From Burkholderia sp. 4M9327F10 (lineage in GTDB: Bacteria > Pseudomonadota > Gammaproteobacteria > Burkholderiales > Burkholderiaceae), in assembly GCF_005503145.1 (NCBI RefSeq), contig NZ_SCNV01000044.1, positions 1 through 64,000 of the forward strand: a DNA stretch of 64,000 bases, read 5' to 3'. Positions 1 to 9,222 of this stretch are shown piece after piece. A program made the translations under genes and the position numbers. Below the pieces are notes generated by a model. The model made no database searches. It was not told the origin of the DNA and saw nothing but the letters and a program-made list of their open reading frames with translations. The first letter of the stretch is position 1. Every line of letters starts with the position of its first letter.

Positions 1-570
1 GACTTCCGCCACCGTGATCTTGCCCGCCATCGCGCACATCGGGTTGAAGTTGCGCGCCGTGCGGCGATAGATCAGGTTGCCCGACTTGTCGGCCTTCCAT
101 GCCTTGACCAGCGAGACGTCGGCCGTCAGCGAATGTTCGAGCACGTAGTGGTTCTCGCCGAACTGGCGGGTTTCCTTGCCCTCGGCGATCAGCGTGCCGT
201 AGCCGGTGTTGGTGAAGAACGCCGGAATGCCCGAGCCGCCCGCGCGCAGCTTCTCGGCGAGCGTGCCCTGCGGCGTGAATTCGAGTTCGAGCTCGCCGGC
301 CAGGTACTGGCGCTCGAACTCCTTGTTTTCGCCCACATACGACGAGATCATCTTCCTGATCTGGCGCGTCTCGAGCAACAGGCCGAGGCCGAAACCGTCG
401 ACACCCGCGTTGTTGCTGATGCAGGTCAGATCGCGCACGCCGCTCGCGCGCAGCGCCGCGATCAGCGCCTCGGGAATGCCGCACAGGCCGAAGCCGCCGA
501 CGGCGAACGTCTGGCCGTCCGCGACGATACCGTCCAGCGCGGCGGCCGCACTTGAATGAAGCTTGCTCAT
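1..570 (-). CDS. scoA: 3-oxoacid CoA-transferase subunit A (3' end outside window)
   Basis: The visible 190 codons begin at an ATG at 570 preceded by AGGAATTC. The protein has the N-terminal class I CoA-transferase pattern: a Gly-rich GGFGLCGIPE segment near residue 25 and SNNAG near residue 52. The alpha subunit of this family pairs with a beta subunit carrying the catalytic Glu, which would lie beyond the left edge. The reaction would be CoA transfer from succinyl-CoA to a 3-oxoacid. The gene lies 77 bases downstream of the flavin monooxygenase on the same strand, so co-transcription is plausible. A 3-oxoadipate CoA-transferase (PcaI type) cannot be excluded. Confidence 0.88.
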   Translation of the reverse strand, partial: MSKLHSSAAAALDGIVADGQTFAVGGFGLCGIPEALIAALRASGVRDLTCISNNAGVDGFGLGLLLETRQIRKMISSYVGENKEFERQYLAGELELEFTPQGTLAEKLRAGGSGIPAFFTNTGYGTLIAEGKETRQFGENHYVLEHSLTADVSLVKAWKADKSGNLIYRRTARNFNPMCAMAGKITVAEV

Positions 571-647
571 TGCGAATTCCTCAGGGAGGCCGCCTCGTAC
601 CGGCAAGCGCCGGCGCGAGTGCGGCAAAGGAGGGAACGATCCGTGAC

Positions 648-2321
648 TCAGGCTTGCGCGACGCTTTCCGCCAGTTCGTCCACGCTACGGGCGCCGCCAA
701 ACACGAAGCCGGCGTAGCCGTGGGCGATCACGTCGTCGCAGAACGCCATGTAGGCGTCGAAGCCTTCGAGGTCGAGAAGCACGACCCGCGGCTTGCCGGG
801 AATGTTCGCGCCGACGTACCACGAGTTGGTCCGGTGGATCAGCGAGTTCTCGGCGTTCTTGAAGATGCGGGCCGTCCAGGCGCCCTGTGCGTCGTCGCTC
901 GCCTCGACGGTGGCCGCGTTGCCCTGCAGCGTGCGCTCGACGAGCTTCATGACGAGGTCGACCTGGTGTTCGTCGCAGGGGACCGCGCTGCTCAGCGACG
1001 CGGTGCTGCCGGGGCCGGCGATGTTGAACAGGTTCGGGAAGCCGGCGCTCATCAGGCCGAGGTAGGTTTTCGGGCCATCCTGCCAGGCCTCGCGCAGCGA
1101 CAGGTCACGTCGGCCGCGGATATCGACGTTGAGCAAGGCGCCCGTGACCGCGTCGAAACCAGTCGCGAACACGATGATGTCGAAGGGTTGCTCGACGCCG
1201 CCCGTGACGATGCCGTGCGTCGTGATCGATTCGATCGGCGTCTCGCGCAGGTCGACGAGCGAGACGTTGTCGCGGTTGAACGCCTCGAAGTAACCGCTGT
1301 CGGCGCACAGCCGCTTGGTCAGGATCGGGTGGTCACGCGGTACGAGCTTGTCGGCCAGCGCCGGATCGTCGATCTTCTCGCGCAGCCTGGCGCGCACGAA
1401 TTCGGACAGCTCGGCGTTGGCGGATTCGTTGGTCAGCAGGTCGTTGTACGAGGTGTAGAGGCAGAGGCCGCCCGCGTCCCAGCGTGCCTGAAACTCGCGC
1501 TGGCGCTCCTCCTGCGACACCGACATCGCCGGCAGGCGCAGTGGCTGGCGGGGTTCGCCGCCGACGCACACGAAGCCGCCCGGCGACTGCCATTCCATGC
1601 GGCGCAACTCGGCGTAGTTCGCCTTCATGCGCGCCTCGTACGCAGGGTCCATCGGCTGGTTGCGCAGCGGAATACTGTAGTTCGGTGTGCGCTGGAACAC
1701 CGTCAGGTGCGCCGCCTCGCGCGCCACCACGGGCGTGAGCTGGATCGACGAGGATCCCGTGCCGATCACCGCGACGCGTTTGCCGGCGAACTGCACGCTC
1801 TGCTGCGGCCAGCGCGACGTGAAGTAGGTCTCGCCGCCGAAGCTGCCATAGCCGGGAATGTCGGGCACCTTCGGCGCCGACAGGCAACCTGTCGCCATCA
1901 CGCAGAAGCGCGCGCCGAAGGTCTCGCCGGCCTGCGTCTCGATGCGCCAGGCCTCATCGCGCTCGTCGAACACAACGGAATCGATGCGCGTGCCGAGCTG
2001 GATGTCCTCGTAAAGCCCGAAGCGCGTCGCGACGTGATCGAAGTAGCGCAGCAGCTCGGGCTGCGAGGCGTAGCGCTCGGTCCAGTGCCATTCCTGTTCG
2101 AGTTCGCGCGAAAACGAGTACGAATATTCAAAGCTCTCGATGTCCACGCGCGCGCCCGGATAGCGATTCCAGTACCAGGTGCCGCCAATGCCGTCTGCCG
2201 CGTCGAAGAGGCGAACCCGCAAGCCGGCCTGCCGTGCACGGTGCAACATGTAGAGACCAGCAACACCCGCGCCCACGATGGCCATGTCGAAGGCCTGCTT
2301 CTGCGTATTGTGAGTCAACAT
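648..2321 (-). CDS. Flavin-dependent monooxygenase, Baeyer-Villiger type
   Basis: This 557-residue protein has two Rossmann dinucleotide motifs, GAGVAGLYM near residue 17 and GTGSSSIQ near residue 187, plus the FATGFD motif of class B flavoprotein monooxygenases. Known members oxidise ketones to esters using FAD and NADPH. The class fingerprint FxGxxxHxxxW is present at residues 161-171, but the conserved His is Phe (codon TTC). The start has AAGGATCAAG directly upstream. The gene lies between an MFS transporter and a CoA-transferase gene, consistent with degradation of a ketone-type compound. The substrate is not predictable, and the missing His makes true Baeyer-Villiger activity uncertain. 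Confidence 0.85.
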   Translation of the reverse strand: MLTHNTQKQAFDMAIVGAGVAGLYMLHRARQAGLRVRLFDAADGIGGTWYWNRYPGARVDIESFEYSYSFSRELEQEWHWTERYASQPELLRYFDHVATRFGLYEDIQLGTRIDSVVFDERDEAWRIETQAGETFGARFCVMATGCLSAPKVPDIPGYGSFGGETYFTSRWPQQSVQFAGKRVAVIGTGSSSIQLTPVVAREAAHLTVFQRTPNYSIPLRNQPMDPAYEARMKANYAELRRMEWQSPGGFVCVGGEPRQPLRLPAMSVSQEERQREFQARWDAGGLCLYTSYNDLLTNESANAELSEFVRARLREKIDDPALADKLVPRDHPILTKRLCADSGYFEAFNRDNVSLVDLRETPIESITTHGIVTGGVEQPFDIIVFATGFDAVTGALLNVDIRGRRDLSLREAWQDGPKTYLGLMSAGFPNLFNIAGPGSTASLSSAVPCDEHQVDLVMKLVERTLQGNAATVEASDDAQGAWTARIFKNAENSLIHRTNSWYVGANIPGKPRVVLLDLEGFDAYMAFCDDVIAHGYAGFVFGGARSVDELAESVAQA

Positions 2322-2420
2322 CTTGATCCTTTGCTGTCGATAAATTGCCTGGTTGGAAACACCCGGTCCGGCCCACGAAGAGCCTCGTGTGGGCGGCGCG
2401 CGGCCACCCGCGGACCGGCC

Positions 2421-3683
2421 TCAGTCGTACACGCCCGCTCCGACGCCGACGGCACCCGACGACCATTTCCGGCCGTACGCCACCATCATCAGGAAGCTCA
2501 GGATGAAACTCAGGCCGCCGACCATCAGTAGACCCAACTCGCCCAGGACCGGCAGCAGGTTGGTCAGCAAGCCCGTCACCACCCAGGCGATCGCCATCAC
2601 GGAGCCCGCGACGCCGAGTGCCCAGCCCTGCCGCTCGACCGTGACCGCGTCGGAGTACGCGGTGTACATCGTCGTGTAGGCCACCATGTCGAAACAGCCC
2701 ACCACCATGCCAAGCGCCCAGAGCATGCCCTCGTGCGGCAGCAGCGCCGAGAGCAACTGGCCGATGCCCGCGATCAGCAGACCCAGCTTCGCAATGTCGA
2801 CCACGTTCCAGACCTTCAGCATCAGGCGCACGATCACCATCAGCCCGAACACGAAGCAGATGCCGATCAGACCGCTGAACAGTCCCAACTGCGAGCTGGT
2901 ATAGCCGAAGCGCGTTTGCAGCACGAGCATGATGGTCTGCAGGTAGAGGCCGTAACCGACCTGCATCAGGAAGAACACGATCGAGAGGAACGCGACGCGC
3001 TGATGGCGGCCCGCTTCGTAGATGATGCGCAACGGCAGCAGGATGTCGACACGCGTCTTGCCCTTCGGCAGATTCGCGTCGCGGTAGTACCAGAAGGTCC
3101 ACAGGCCGCAGAACACCGACAGCGCGGCGACCAGCAGGAACGGCGTGCCGTAGTTGAAGATCGGCAGGATCGTGCGGTCCGAAGTGATGCCGCCGAGCAC
3201 CGGGCCGACGATCACGCCGGCGCTGAAGGCCATCGACATGATGCTCATGTTGTAGGCCTTGGTTTCAGGCGTGCTGACGTCGGTGATCGCGGCCTGCGCG
3301 ATACCCTGGCAGCCGGCCATCAGGCCGCTCAGGCCACGCCCGAGCAACAGCAGCGCGATGCTCGGCAGCAGCGCGCCGAGCGCCATCAGCAGGTAGCTGA
3401 GCGCGAGTCCGAAGATGCAAAGCAGCATGATCTTGCGGCGGCCGTAGCCGTCGGACAGTTCGCCCATCAGCGACGAGCCGAAGAACATGAAGAACGGATA
3501 CACGCCGTAGCCGAGCCCGAGGTAGAAGTTGCGCAGTTGCGGGCTGGCGGCCGCGCCGACGATGCCCGAATGCGGATCGGAGAAGATCGCCGCCATGATC
3601 GGATACACCAGGCCAAAACCCATGGCGTCGATCGCGATTGCGAGCAGACATGGGCCTAGCAGTTTGAGATTAAGTTTGGACAT
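2421..3683 (-). CDS. MFS transporter
   Basis: This 420-residue polytopic membrane protein has about 12 hydrophobic segments and an MFS-type loop between segments 2 and 3 (GELSDGYGRRK near residue 75). That loop is the conserved GxxxDRxGRR region of the family. It probably carries a small organic compound across the inner membrane by proton coupling. It lies 99 bases upstream of the monooxygenase on the same strand, so import of the monooxygenase substrate or export of a product is a reasonable inference. Specificity cannot be read from the sequence. Confidence 0.85.
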   Translation of the reverse strand: MSKLNLKLLGPCLLAIAIDAMGFGLVYPIMAAIFSDPHSGIVGAAASPQLRNFYLGLGYGVYPFFMFFGSSLMGELSDGYGRRKIMLLCIFGLALSYLLMALGALLPSIALLLLGRGLSGLMAGCQGIAQAAITDVSTPETKAYNMSIMSMAFSAGVIVGPVLGGITSDRTILPIFNYGTPFLLVAALSVFCGLWTFWYYRDANLPKGKTRVDILLPLRIIYEAGRHQRVAFLSIVFFLMQVGYGLYLQTIMLVLQTRFGYTSSQLGLFSGLIGICFVFGLMVIVRLMLKVWNVVDIAKLGLLIAGIGQLLSALLPHEGMLWALGMVVGCFDMVAYTTMYTAYSDAVTVERQGWALGVAGSVMAIAWVVTGLLTNLLPVLGELGLLMVGGLSFILSFLMMVAYGRKWSSGAVGVGAGVYD

Positions 3684-4008
3684 GAAGTGGCCTCGAGCGA
3701 AGTGAAGTTGCCGCTTAAAGTAATCGACGGGGAAAACCCGGAGTAGAGCCGAGCTTTCAATTTCAGCTATCAGAGAAGCTGATTAGTCCATTCCCGGAAT
3801 CGCTGAAATGCTCGAACGGCGCGCAATCCGGAATAGCCGGCGCGACCCTGCCGGGGCGGGTCGGAGGGATACGGACAGGACTCCGAAACGATTTCGCGCG
3901 GCGCCCGCGGTCTATTCACGCGGCATATGCTGTGCGCAGGCGTCGACGGGGCAGCTCTCGCGTGGCCGGTCGCGCGATATCGTTGGGAAGGTTTGTAAGA
4001 CGCGTGCT

Positions 4009-4096
4009 GGATGCCGGCTGGATGCCGGCTGGATGCCGGCTGGATGCCGGCTTGATGCTGACTGGATGCCGGCTTGATGCTGGCTGGATGCCGACG
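4009..4096. repeat. 11-bp direct tandem repeat (GGATGCCGGCT)
   Basis: Eight consecutive 11-base units run from 4009. Units 1-4 and 6 are identical GGATGCCGGCT, units 5 and 7 are diverged (TGATGCTGACT, TGATGCTGGCT), and the last is partial or diverged. The array sits in the 534-base gap between the LysR gene and the MFS gene. No other convincing gene lies in 3684-4217, and the short ORFs there follow the repeat phase. Confidence 0.93.
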
Positions 4097-4217
4097 AGGT
4101 GCGTGCCGGACGCGAAGCACGCAATGGACGCGATCGCCTGGCGCGATGCCGCGTGGATGCGGTGGGGATGACGATGCGGCGCCAGGCCGGCACCGCGCGA
4201 ATTCACACCTCGATCAG

Positions 4218-5129
4218 CTACGTAACGGTGCGAGCCCGGACCGAGTCCGGCAGACGCTCCTCGAGTATGCTGACGACGATCTGCGTCTTGGTCGGTACCG
4301 GCCGCGTGACGGGCAGCAGCGCATTCAGGTCGAAACCCGGCACTGTGTAGTTCGGCAGCAGCTTGACGAGCCGGCCCGAGTTCAGCGCCTCAGCACAGAC
4401 AATCTCCTGCAGCACGCCGATGCCGCACCCGTTGAGCAGTAGCTGATAGACAGGCCCCCAGTGGCTGACCGTGGTGACGATGTTGATCGGCGCGGCGCGC
4501 GCCGCCTTCGACGAATTGACGAACCGTAGCTGCCCGTCGGCGAACAGCCCAGCGACGCGGATGAACGGATGCCGGACAAGATCGGTCGGGTCCTCGGGGC
4601 AGCCGTGCGCGGCAATGTATTCGGGCGATGCGACCAGCACGCGGCGGATGTGGCCAAGCCGCCGCGCAACGAAGTTGCCGTCGCCAATCTGGCCGAGCCG
4701 CAGCGAGATGTCGACGCCCTCCGTGACCGGATCGGTAAGTTCATCGTTGAGGATCATATCCACGTAGAGCTGTGGATTCTGCTCGCGGATGGTCTCGATG
4801 ATCTTCGGCAGCACCACGTCGCCCAGGCCGTGCGGCGCGGCGATCCGTATCCGCCCGCGCACGACCTTGTTGCCGAGCGTGACCACCGCGCGCGCCTCGT
4901 CGGCGGCATCGAGCACGACCTTGCTCTTCTGGTAGAACAGCGAGCCCTCGTCCGTGCACGACACGGCGCGTGTGTTTCGCAGCAGCAGGCGCACGCCGAG
5001 ATGCTGCTCAAGCCGTTCGATCCGGTCGCTGACCGCGGGCTGGCCCAGCCCAAGGTCCTTCGCGGCTCTCGACAGATTTCCGCGTTCGACGACTCGCACG
5101 AAAATACGCATTGCAGCTAGCAAGTCCAT
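4218..5129 (-). CDS. LysR-family transcriptional regulator
   Basis: The protein is 303 residues, the usual length for the family. An N-terminal winged helix-turn-helix (residues 1-60, with RAAKDLGLGQPAVSDRI as the helix-turn-helix) is followed by a periplasmic-binding-like effector domain (about 90-295). The ATG start has GAGGAATTC upstream. It lies upstream of, and on the same strand as, the MFS/monooxygenase/CoA-transferase genes with the tandem repeat between them, so it is the likely regulator of that set. The inducer is unknown. Confidence 0.9.
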   Translation of the reverse strand: MDLLAAMRIFVRVVERGNLSRAAKDLGLGQPAVSDRIERLEQHLGVRLLLRNTRAVSCTDEGSLFYQKSKVVLDAADEARAVVTLGNKVVRGRIRIAAPHGLGDVVLPKIIETIREQNPQLYVDMILNDELTDPVTEGVDISLRLGQIGDGNFVARRLGHIRRVLVASPEYIAAHGCPEDPTDLVRHPFIRVAGLFADGQLRFVNSSKAARAAPINIVTTVSHWGPVYQLLLNGCGIGVLQEIVCAEALNSGRLVKLLPNYTVPGFDLNALLPVTRPVPTKTQIVVSILEERLPDSVRARTVT

Positions 5130-5769
5130 GAATTCCTCAATATTGCGGGGCGTGGATCGATGGGGGCGCCGGCGAATTCATGCAATCGGATGACGCCGGT
5201 CATTCAGACGTGAAACGCGTCAGGCTCACGTCTGCCCATCGGGATAACCCAAACCAAATCATGCCTGTCAATTAACGGTGAGAGAATCTTAATTACAAAA
5301 AAACACGGAAATGTTTTAGGCATTTGGATCTGGCAAAAAATCGGGGTTCGTATTACGGAAAGTACCTCCTGAAATTTCCTAAAATGCGGCACGCCGGGGA
5401 CGAGGGGCGTCATTTTTCTGGACGGAGGTGACTATCGTACCCGAGTTATCTCGATCGCGTCCAATCCGGGAAGCATGCAGTCGTGGCTGTTGCTGGCAAA
5501 CACGACGTGGGGACGGATTCTCACGCGCCCGACCAAGATCCGTAACGCCAATACGGCCACCCGTTAGTTTAAATGGGTATCCATGTCGGGCGATTTACGG
5601 GGCCGCTCCAGTTCCATTAAAGTCGCAACCACCGCTTCAGTTTAATTTATGTTTTTTGCATTAGCTGACCTGATACCGGTCTTTCGACGGCAGGCGTCAA
5701 TTTTAACCTGTTCAATCCAATGATAATGAAGATGTTTATTTAAAATCCCGCGAATGGCAGGTTTGCCAG
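5130..5769. other. Gene-free, comparatively A+T-rich spacer
   Basis: I find no supported gene in this 640-base stretch upstream of the LysR gene. Its short ORFs lack good ribosome binding sites and resemble no known family. It is visibly richer in A and T than the surrounding coding DNA and leads into a decayed zone. Confidence 0.5.
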
Positions 5770-6048
5770 ATGGTGAGTGGGTGGCGCATCGTTGACGCAA
5801 GCCCGTCGCTCAAGGCACGCCTGCGTGAACTCGCAGATGAAGCGACTGACGCACTCGCGATCGGGCTGGGGGGTGCAAAACCTGACGGCCTCACGCGATT
5901 GATGGCCGGGATGATTGTGCTAACGGTGCGCACAGCGCGCGAGGAAGCGATTCGCCTGATCGGGCGCGGTGCATCGGCAAAGAAGGCGAATGCCGCGTTC
6001 CTTGCCTTGATGGAGCATGGCCTGTCAACGGTCGAAAACTTTCGTTGA
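5770..6048 (+). pseudogene. C-terminal remnant of a TetR-family regulator
   Basis: The 92-residue reading frame resembles the ligand-binding C-terminal end of TetR regulators: amphipathic helices with the pattern LRELADEATDALA...LMAGMIVLTVRTAREEAIRLI. No DNA-binding N-terminal part lies upstream, where A+T-rich non-coding sequence begins. I therefore call it a 5'-truncated relic. A free-standing small protein is a weaker alternative. Confidence 0.5.
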
Positions 6049-6207
6049 TCTTGCCGGGCCAAGGCCGGCGAGATGCCGGCTGCCACTCGCCCCCGATCCG
6101 CACGACCCGGCTTTCCCTGCCTATCAGCAGTTCCTTCACCTGGGTGAAGCGAGCCTCGCGGCATCCATTTATTTTGTGGTCGGTGCGCGCAACTTTGCGC
6201 CGGTGTC

Positions 6208-7068
6208 TCAGCGAGAAAACTGGACCGCCGGCCAGGCACAGCGCGTGTTCGATAGCCGGCTGGGACTGGTGACGCGCGTGATCAGCCAGGCATTGAAGGG
6301 GGAGATCAAGCCACCAACGTCGACGAGAGCATCACCCTTCAGTCGACGGACATGTTCCGCCCGTCCGATGACAGCGTCACCCATGGCGTCGTTATGCCCG
6401 TTGATGTACTTCGTCAGTGCATGGGCGACGAAATCCGCGCCGTGTTCGAGCCCGCGAAACATCGGCGGTGGTGTGAAGGTGGCATCGATCGAAAACAGGG
6501 CACCGGCATCGTGCGCAATCGCTGCGATCGCTGCCACGTCTGTCACCTTCGTAGTGGGATTGGCGATCGTCTCCGCGTGAATCAGCTTCGTTGTCGGACG
6601 CAGTGCGTTGCGAACCGCGTCGAGGTCGCTGATATCCACGAATGTCGCCTCGATTCCGTAGCGGGCCGGGAGCAGCTCGCTGAAGGGACGCCATACGGCT
6701 TCGTAGGTCACGTCGCTGACGACGACGTGATTGCCACTTTTCAGGAACGTGAAAAATATCGCATGCAGCGCGGCGACGCCCGTGCTGAAAGCGACCGTGT
6801 CCTCACCCCGCTCCATCGCAGCCAGCTTCCGCTCGAGACAGCGCTGGTTGTGGCCGAGATTGCGGGTATAGAACAGTGCTTGCGTATCGGACCAGTCGAG
6901 TGAAGACGGATCGTCGGCCAATCGATACGAATTCGCCATCACAATCGGCGTCCTGATCGCACCCGTCGTTGCATCGACGACATTGCCCGCATGGACAGCC
7001 TGACTGTCGAAGGATAGAGTCTCCGGATCGTGCTTGTCGGGCCGCGGTCGAATGTTCTTCGTTGCCAT
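6208..7068 (-). pseudogene. Cys/Met-metabolism PLP lyase, C-terminally truncated
   Basis: The frame encodes 286 residues of a gamma-lyase/cystathionine-type PLP enzyme. It has the phosphate-binding FSTGVAALHA region, SIDATF before the active site, and the PLP Schiff-base Lys in HALTKYINGH. Family members are about 390-400 residues. Here the match fails after SPFNAWLITR and the frame ends about 20 residues later, so the C-terminal third is lost. The ATG at 7068 is favoured because GAGG lies six bases upstream. It is followed by the aldehyde dehydrogenase cluster but is probably inactive. Confidence 0.6.
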
Positions 7069-7146
7069 CTCCCACCTCATTCGATAAAAACGGATTGAAA
7101 ATCTCGGATTCCGACCTCCCTATGAAAGCAGATCCGCGCATCCGGA

Positions 7147-8562
7147 TTATTCGTGCATATTCCGGATACACACGACCTTCGGCTGCGTCATTTCCTCATA
7201 GGCGAACCGGACGCCCTCGCGACCGAGGCTGCCATACTTGAACCCGCCGAACGGCATCGCGTCGAACCGATAGTCCGAAGAGTCGTTGATCATGATGCCG
7301 CCCGCCTCCAGTTGCTTCGCGGCCTTGAGCGCAGTCTGCAGGTTCCCGGTGAAGATGCCGGCATGGAGGCTGTATTCGGGATCATTGGCAAGCGCGAGCG
7401 CCTCGTCGAGCGTCTCGATCCGCTGCAGCACGACAGCCGGGCTGAACACCTCCTGCCGCCAGAGATCGCATTCGAAATCGACCTCCTCAAGCACGGTCGG
7501 TGAGTATGTCGAGCGGTCCAGCGTATTTCCACAGAGCAGTCGCGCGCCCTTGCTGACCGCCGCGTCCACAATCTGCTTCGTACGTGCCGCGGCCTGTGCG
7601 TTGATCATCGGGCCTACGTCGGTATCCGCGAGTGCCGGGTTACCATATCTCAGCACTCGGGTGCCAGCCACGAACCGCTCCCTGAACGCATCGTAGATGC
7701 GTGATTCGATCAGTATGCGTTGCGTACCAATGCAGTTCTGACCCGCTGCCCAGAAGGCGCCGGAGATGCATGATTCGACTGCCCGTTCGAGCTCGCAGTC
7801 GCCCATGACGATGACAGGCGCATTGCCGCCAAGATCCATCGCGAGCTTTTTCAGGCCGGCCGAGCGGGCGATCTTCTCGCCTGTCACGAAGCCGCCCGTG
7901 AAAGAAATCATTCTCACGTCGCGCGACGAAACGAGTGCTTCGCCTAGAGCGGCACCGCCGGTGGCAACCGAAACGACGTTCGATGGCAAGCCTGCGGCCA
8001 CCAGATAATTGACGAGCTTGATGGCGGACAGCGGCGTAAGTTCGGATGGCTTGAGGATCACTGAGTTGCCCCCGGCAATCGCCGGTCCGAGCTTGTGCGC
8101 CACCAGATTCAGCGGATCGTTGTACGGGGTGATCGCAACGATGATGCCGAGCGGCTCGCGGGAAAACCATCCCTGCCGGTTTTCCGATCCCTGATAGGCG
8201 TCGAACGGGATGACTTCGCCGCTATTGCGGCGCGCTTCATCGGCGGACAGCTTTAGCGTGTTGACGCAGCGCATCACTTCCTTGGCGGCTTGCCTGATCG
8301 TCTTGCCGGCTTCCGCGACAATCAGCTCGGCAAACGTGTCCTTGTCGCGTTCGATCAGCGATACACACGTCTCGAGCACGCGGGCACGGTCGTAACGGGA
8401 CAAATTGCGGCAGACACGTGCGCCGTCCTTCGCGGCCTGAATCAGCTTCGACGCACCCTCGGGCGGAATATTCACCACGGTCCCCACTTCGACGCCGTCG
8501 AAGGGATTGATCACCGTGATGAATCCGTGCGGCGTCTCGCCAGGGAATGCGGGCATGTTCAT
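7147..8562 (-). CDS. NAD(P)-dependent aldehyde dehydrogenase
   Basis: This 471-residue ALDH-superfamily enzyme has the substrate-pocket Asn in TPYNDP (near 148), FTGG of the cofactor site (221-224), and the catalytic Cys277 in GQNCIGTQR. The usual general-base Glu of the LELGG motif is Asp (AMDLGGN, residue 243, codon GAT). Overall it resembles the lactaldehyde/phosphonoacetaldehyde/succinate-semialdehyde branch, and the substrate is unresolved. AGGAGA before the ATG at 8562 supports that start over a longer frame. It lies downstream of an Lrp/AsnC gene and probably acts in amino-acid or amine breakdown. Confidence 0.85.
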   Translation of the reverse strand: MNMPAFPGETPHGFITVINPFDGVEVGTVVNIPPEGASKLIQAAKDGARVCRNLSRYDRARVLETCVSLIERDKDTFAELIVAEAGKTIRQAAKEVMRCVNTLKLSADEARRNSGEVIPFDAYQGSENRQGWFSREPLGIIVAITPYNDPLNLVAHKLGPAIAGGNSVILKPSELTPLSAIKLVNYLVAAGLPSNVVSVATGGAALGEALVSSRDVRMISFTGGFVTGEKIARSAGLKKLAMDLGGNAPVIVMGDCELERAVESCISGAFWAAGQNCIGTQRILIESRIYDAFRERFVAGTRVLRYGNPALADTDVGPMINAQAAARTKQIVDAAVSKGARLLCGNTLDRSTYSPTVLEEVDFECDLWRQEVFSPAVVLQRIETLDEALALANDPEYSLHAGIFTGNLQTALKAAKQLEAGGIMINDSSDYRFDAMPFGGFKYGSLGREGVRFAYEEMTQPKVVCIRNMHE

Positions 8563-8710
8563 ATCGAAGGGTCTCCTGTCAATTCTCGATGTCGAATGCA
8601 GACGATGTGCGATGAATACTGACAAGCATGGTATCCACGCGCACTGTCACAAGGCATCTGTCAAACTGATCGAAGTTGCGAGCGTTCTGCTCGCCGAGGT
8701 GACATATCGC

Positions 8711-9184
8711 TCATGTCGGCACCGCATCCGTTCGACAGGAGTGTGTATCCTTCGAGCGGGTCAACACGAACGAAGTAACCGTGTTGAGCACACCCTGCAG
8801 CGCTGCAATTTCCTCCCACAGCTTGTGAATGCGCTCGGAACTGGTCGCCTCGATATGCAGGACGACATCGAGTTCGCCGCTCATTACGTCGCAGGCCACC
8901 ACCTCCGGAAAGGTCCGCACATGAGCGATCACGTCGGCTCCCCGCATCCGGTCCTTCCGGTAGACGAACATCAGAGCCCTGATCGGCGCCGAATCTGCTT
9001 CCGGCAAGCCGTGGCGAATGGTGTACCCGCGTATGTACCCGTCACGCTCCAGTCGTTCGATCCGAAGCCTCACGGCGCTGCGGGACAGATTGACTGACAC
9101 GGCGATATCGTTATGCGAAAGGCGTGCGTTCTCAGTCAGCAGCGACAGGATTTTTGTATCGACTCTGTCGAGGACGCGTTTCAT
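8711..9184 (-). CDS. Lrp/AsnC-family transcriptional regulator
   Basis: The 157-residue protein has an N-terminal HTH (residues 5-55, with LSHNDIAVSVNLSRSAVRLRI) and a C-terminal RAM/ACT-like ligand domain (about 70-150). CCAGGAGAAC precedes the ATG. Members sense amino acids. Its position between the aldehyde dehydrogenase and a PhzF-like gene, all on one strand, suggests it controls this catabolic cluster. Confidence 0.9.
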   Translation of the reverse strand: MKRVLDRVDTKILSLLTENARLSHNDIAVSVNLSRSAVRLRIERLERDGYIRGYTIRHGLPEADSAPIRALMFVYRKDRMRGADVIAHVRTFPEVVACDVMSGELDVVLHIEATSSERIHKLWEEIAALQGVLNTVTSFVLTRSKDTHSCRTDAVPT

Positions 9185-9222
9185 GATGTTCTCCTGGACC
9201 CATCGGAGTCTTCATCGGTCCG

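Noticed and set aside
552..2531. 659-codon plus-strand frame over the monooxygenase
   Set aside because: It is antisense to a clear flavin monooxygenase, has an Arg/Ala/Val-rich composition without domains, and its start has no ribosome site.
4009..4096. Possible CRISPR array
   Set aside because: Units are 11 bases with no spacers between them, and no cas genes are present.
3770..4206. Repetitive peptides (runs of GIQPASSRH-like units) in several frames
   Set aside because: They are translations of the 11-base tandem DNA repeat in different frames, with no start signals.
5204..5413. Minus-strand 69-codon frame in the A+T-rich spacer
   Set aside because: No ribosome site, no domain, and composition that follows the local A+T-rich DNA.
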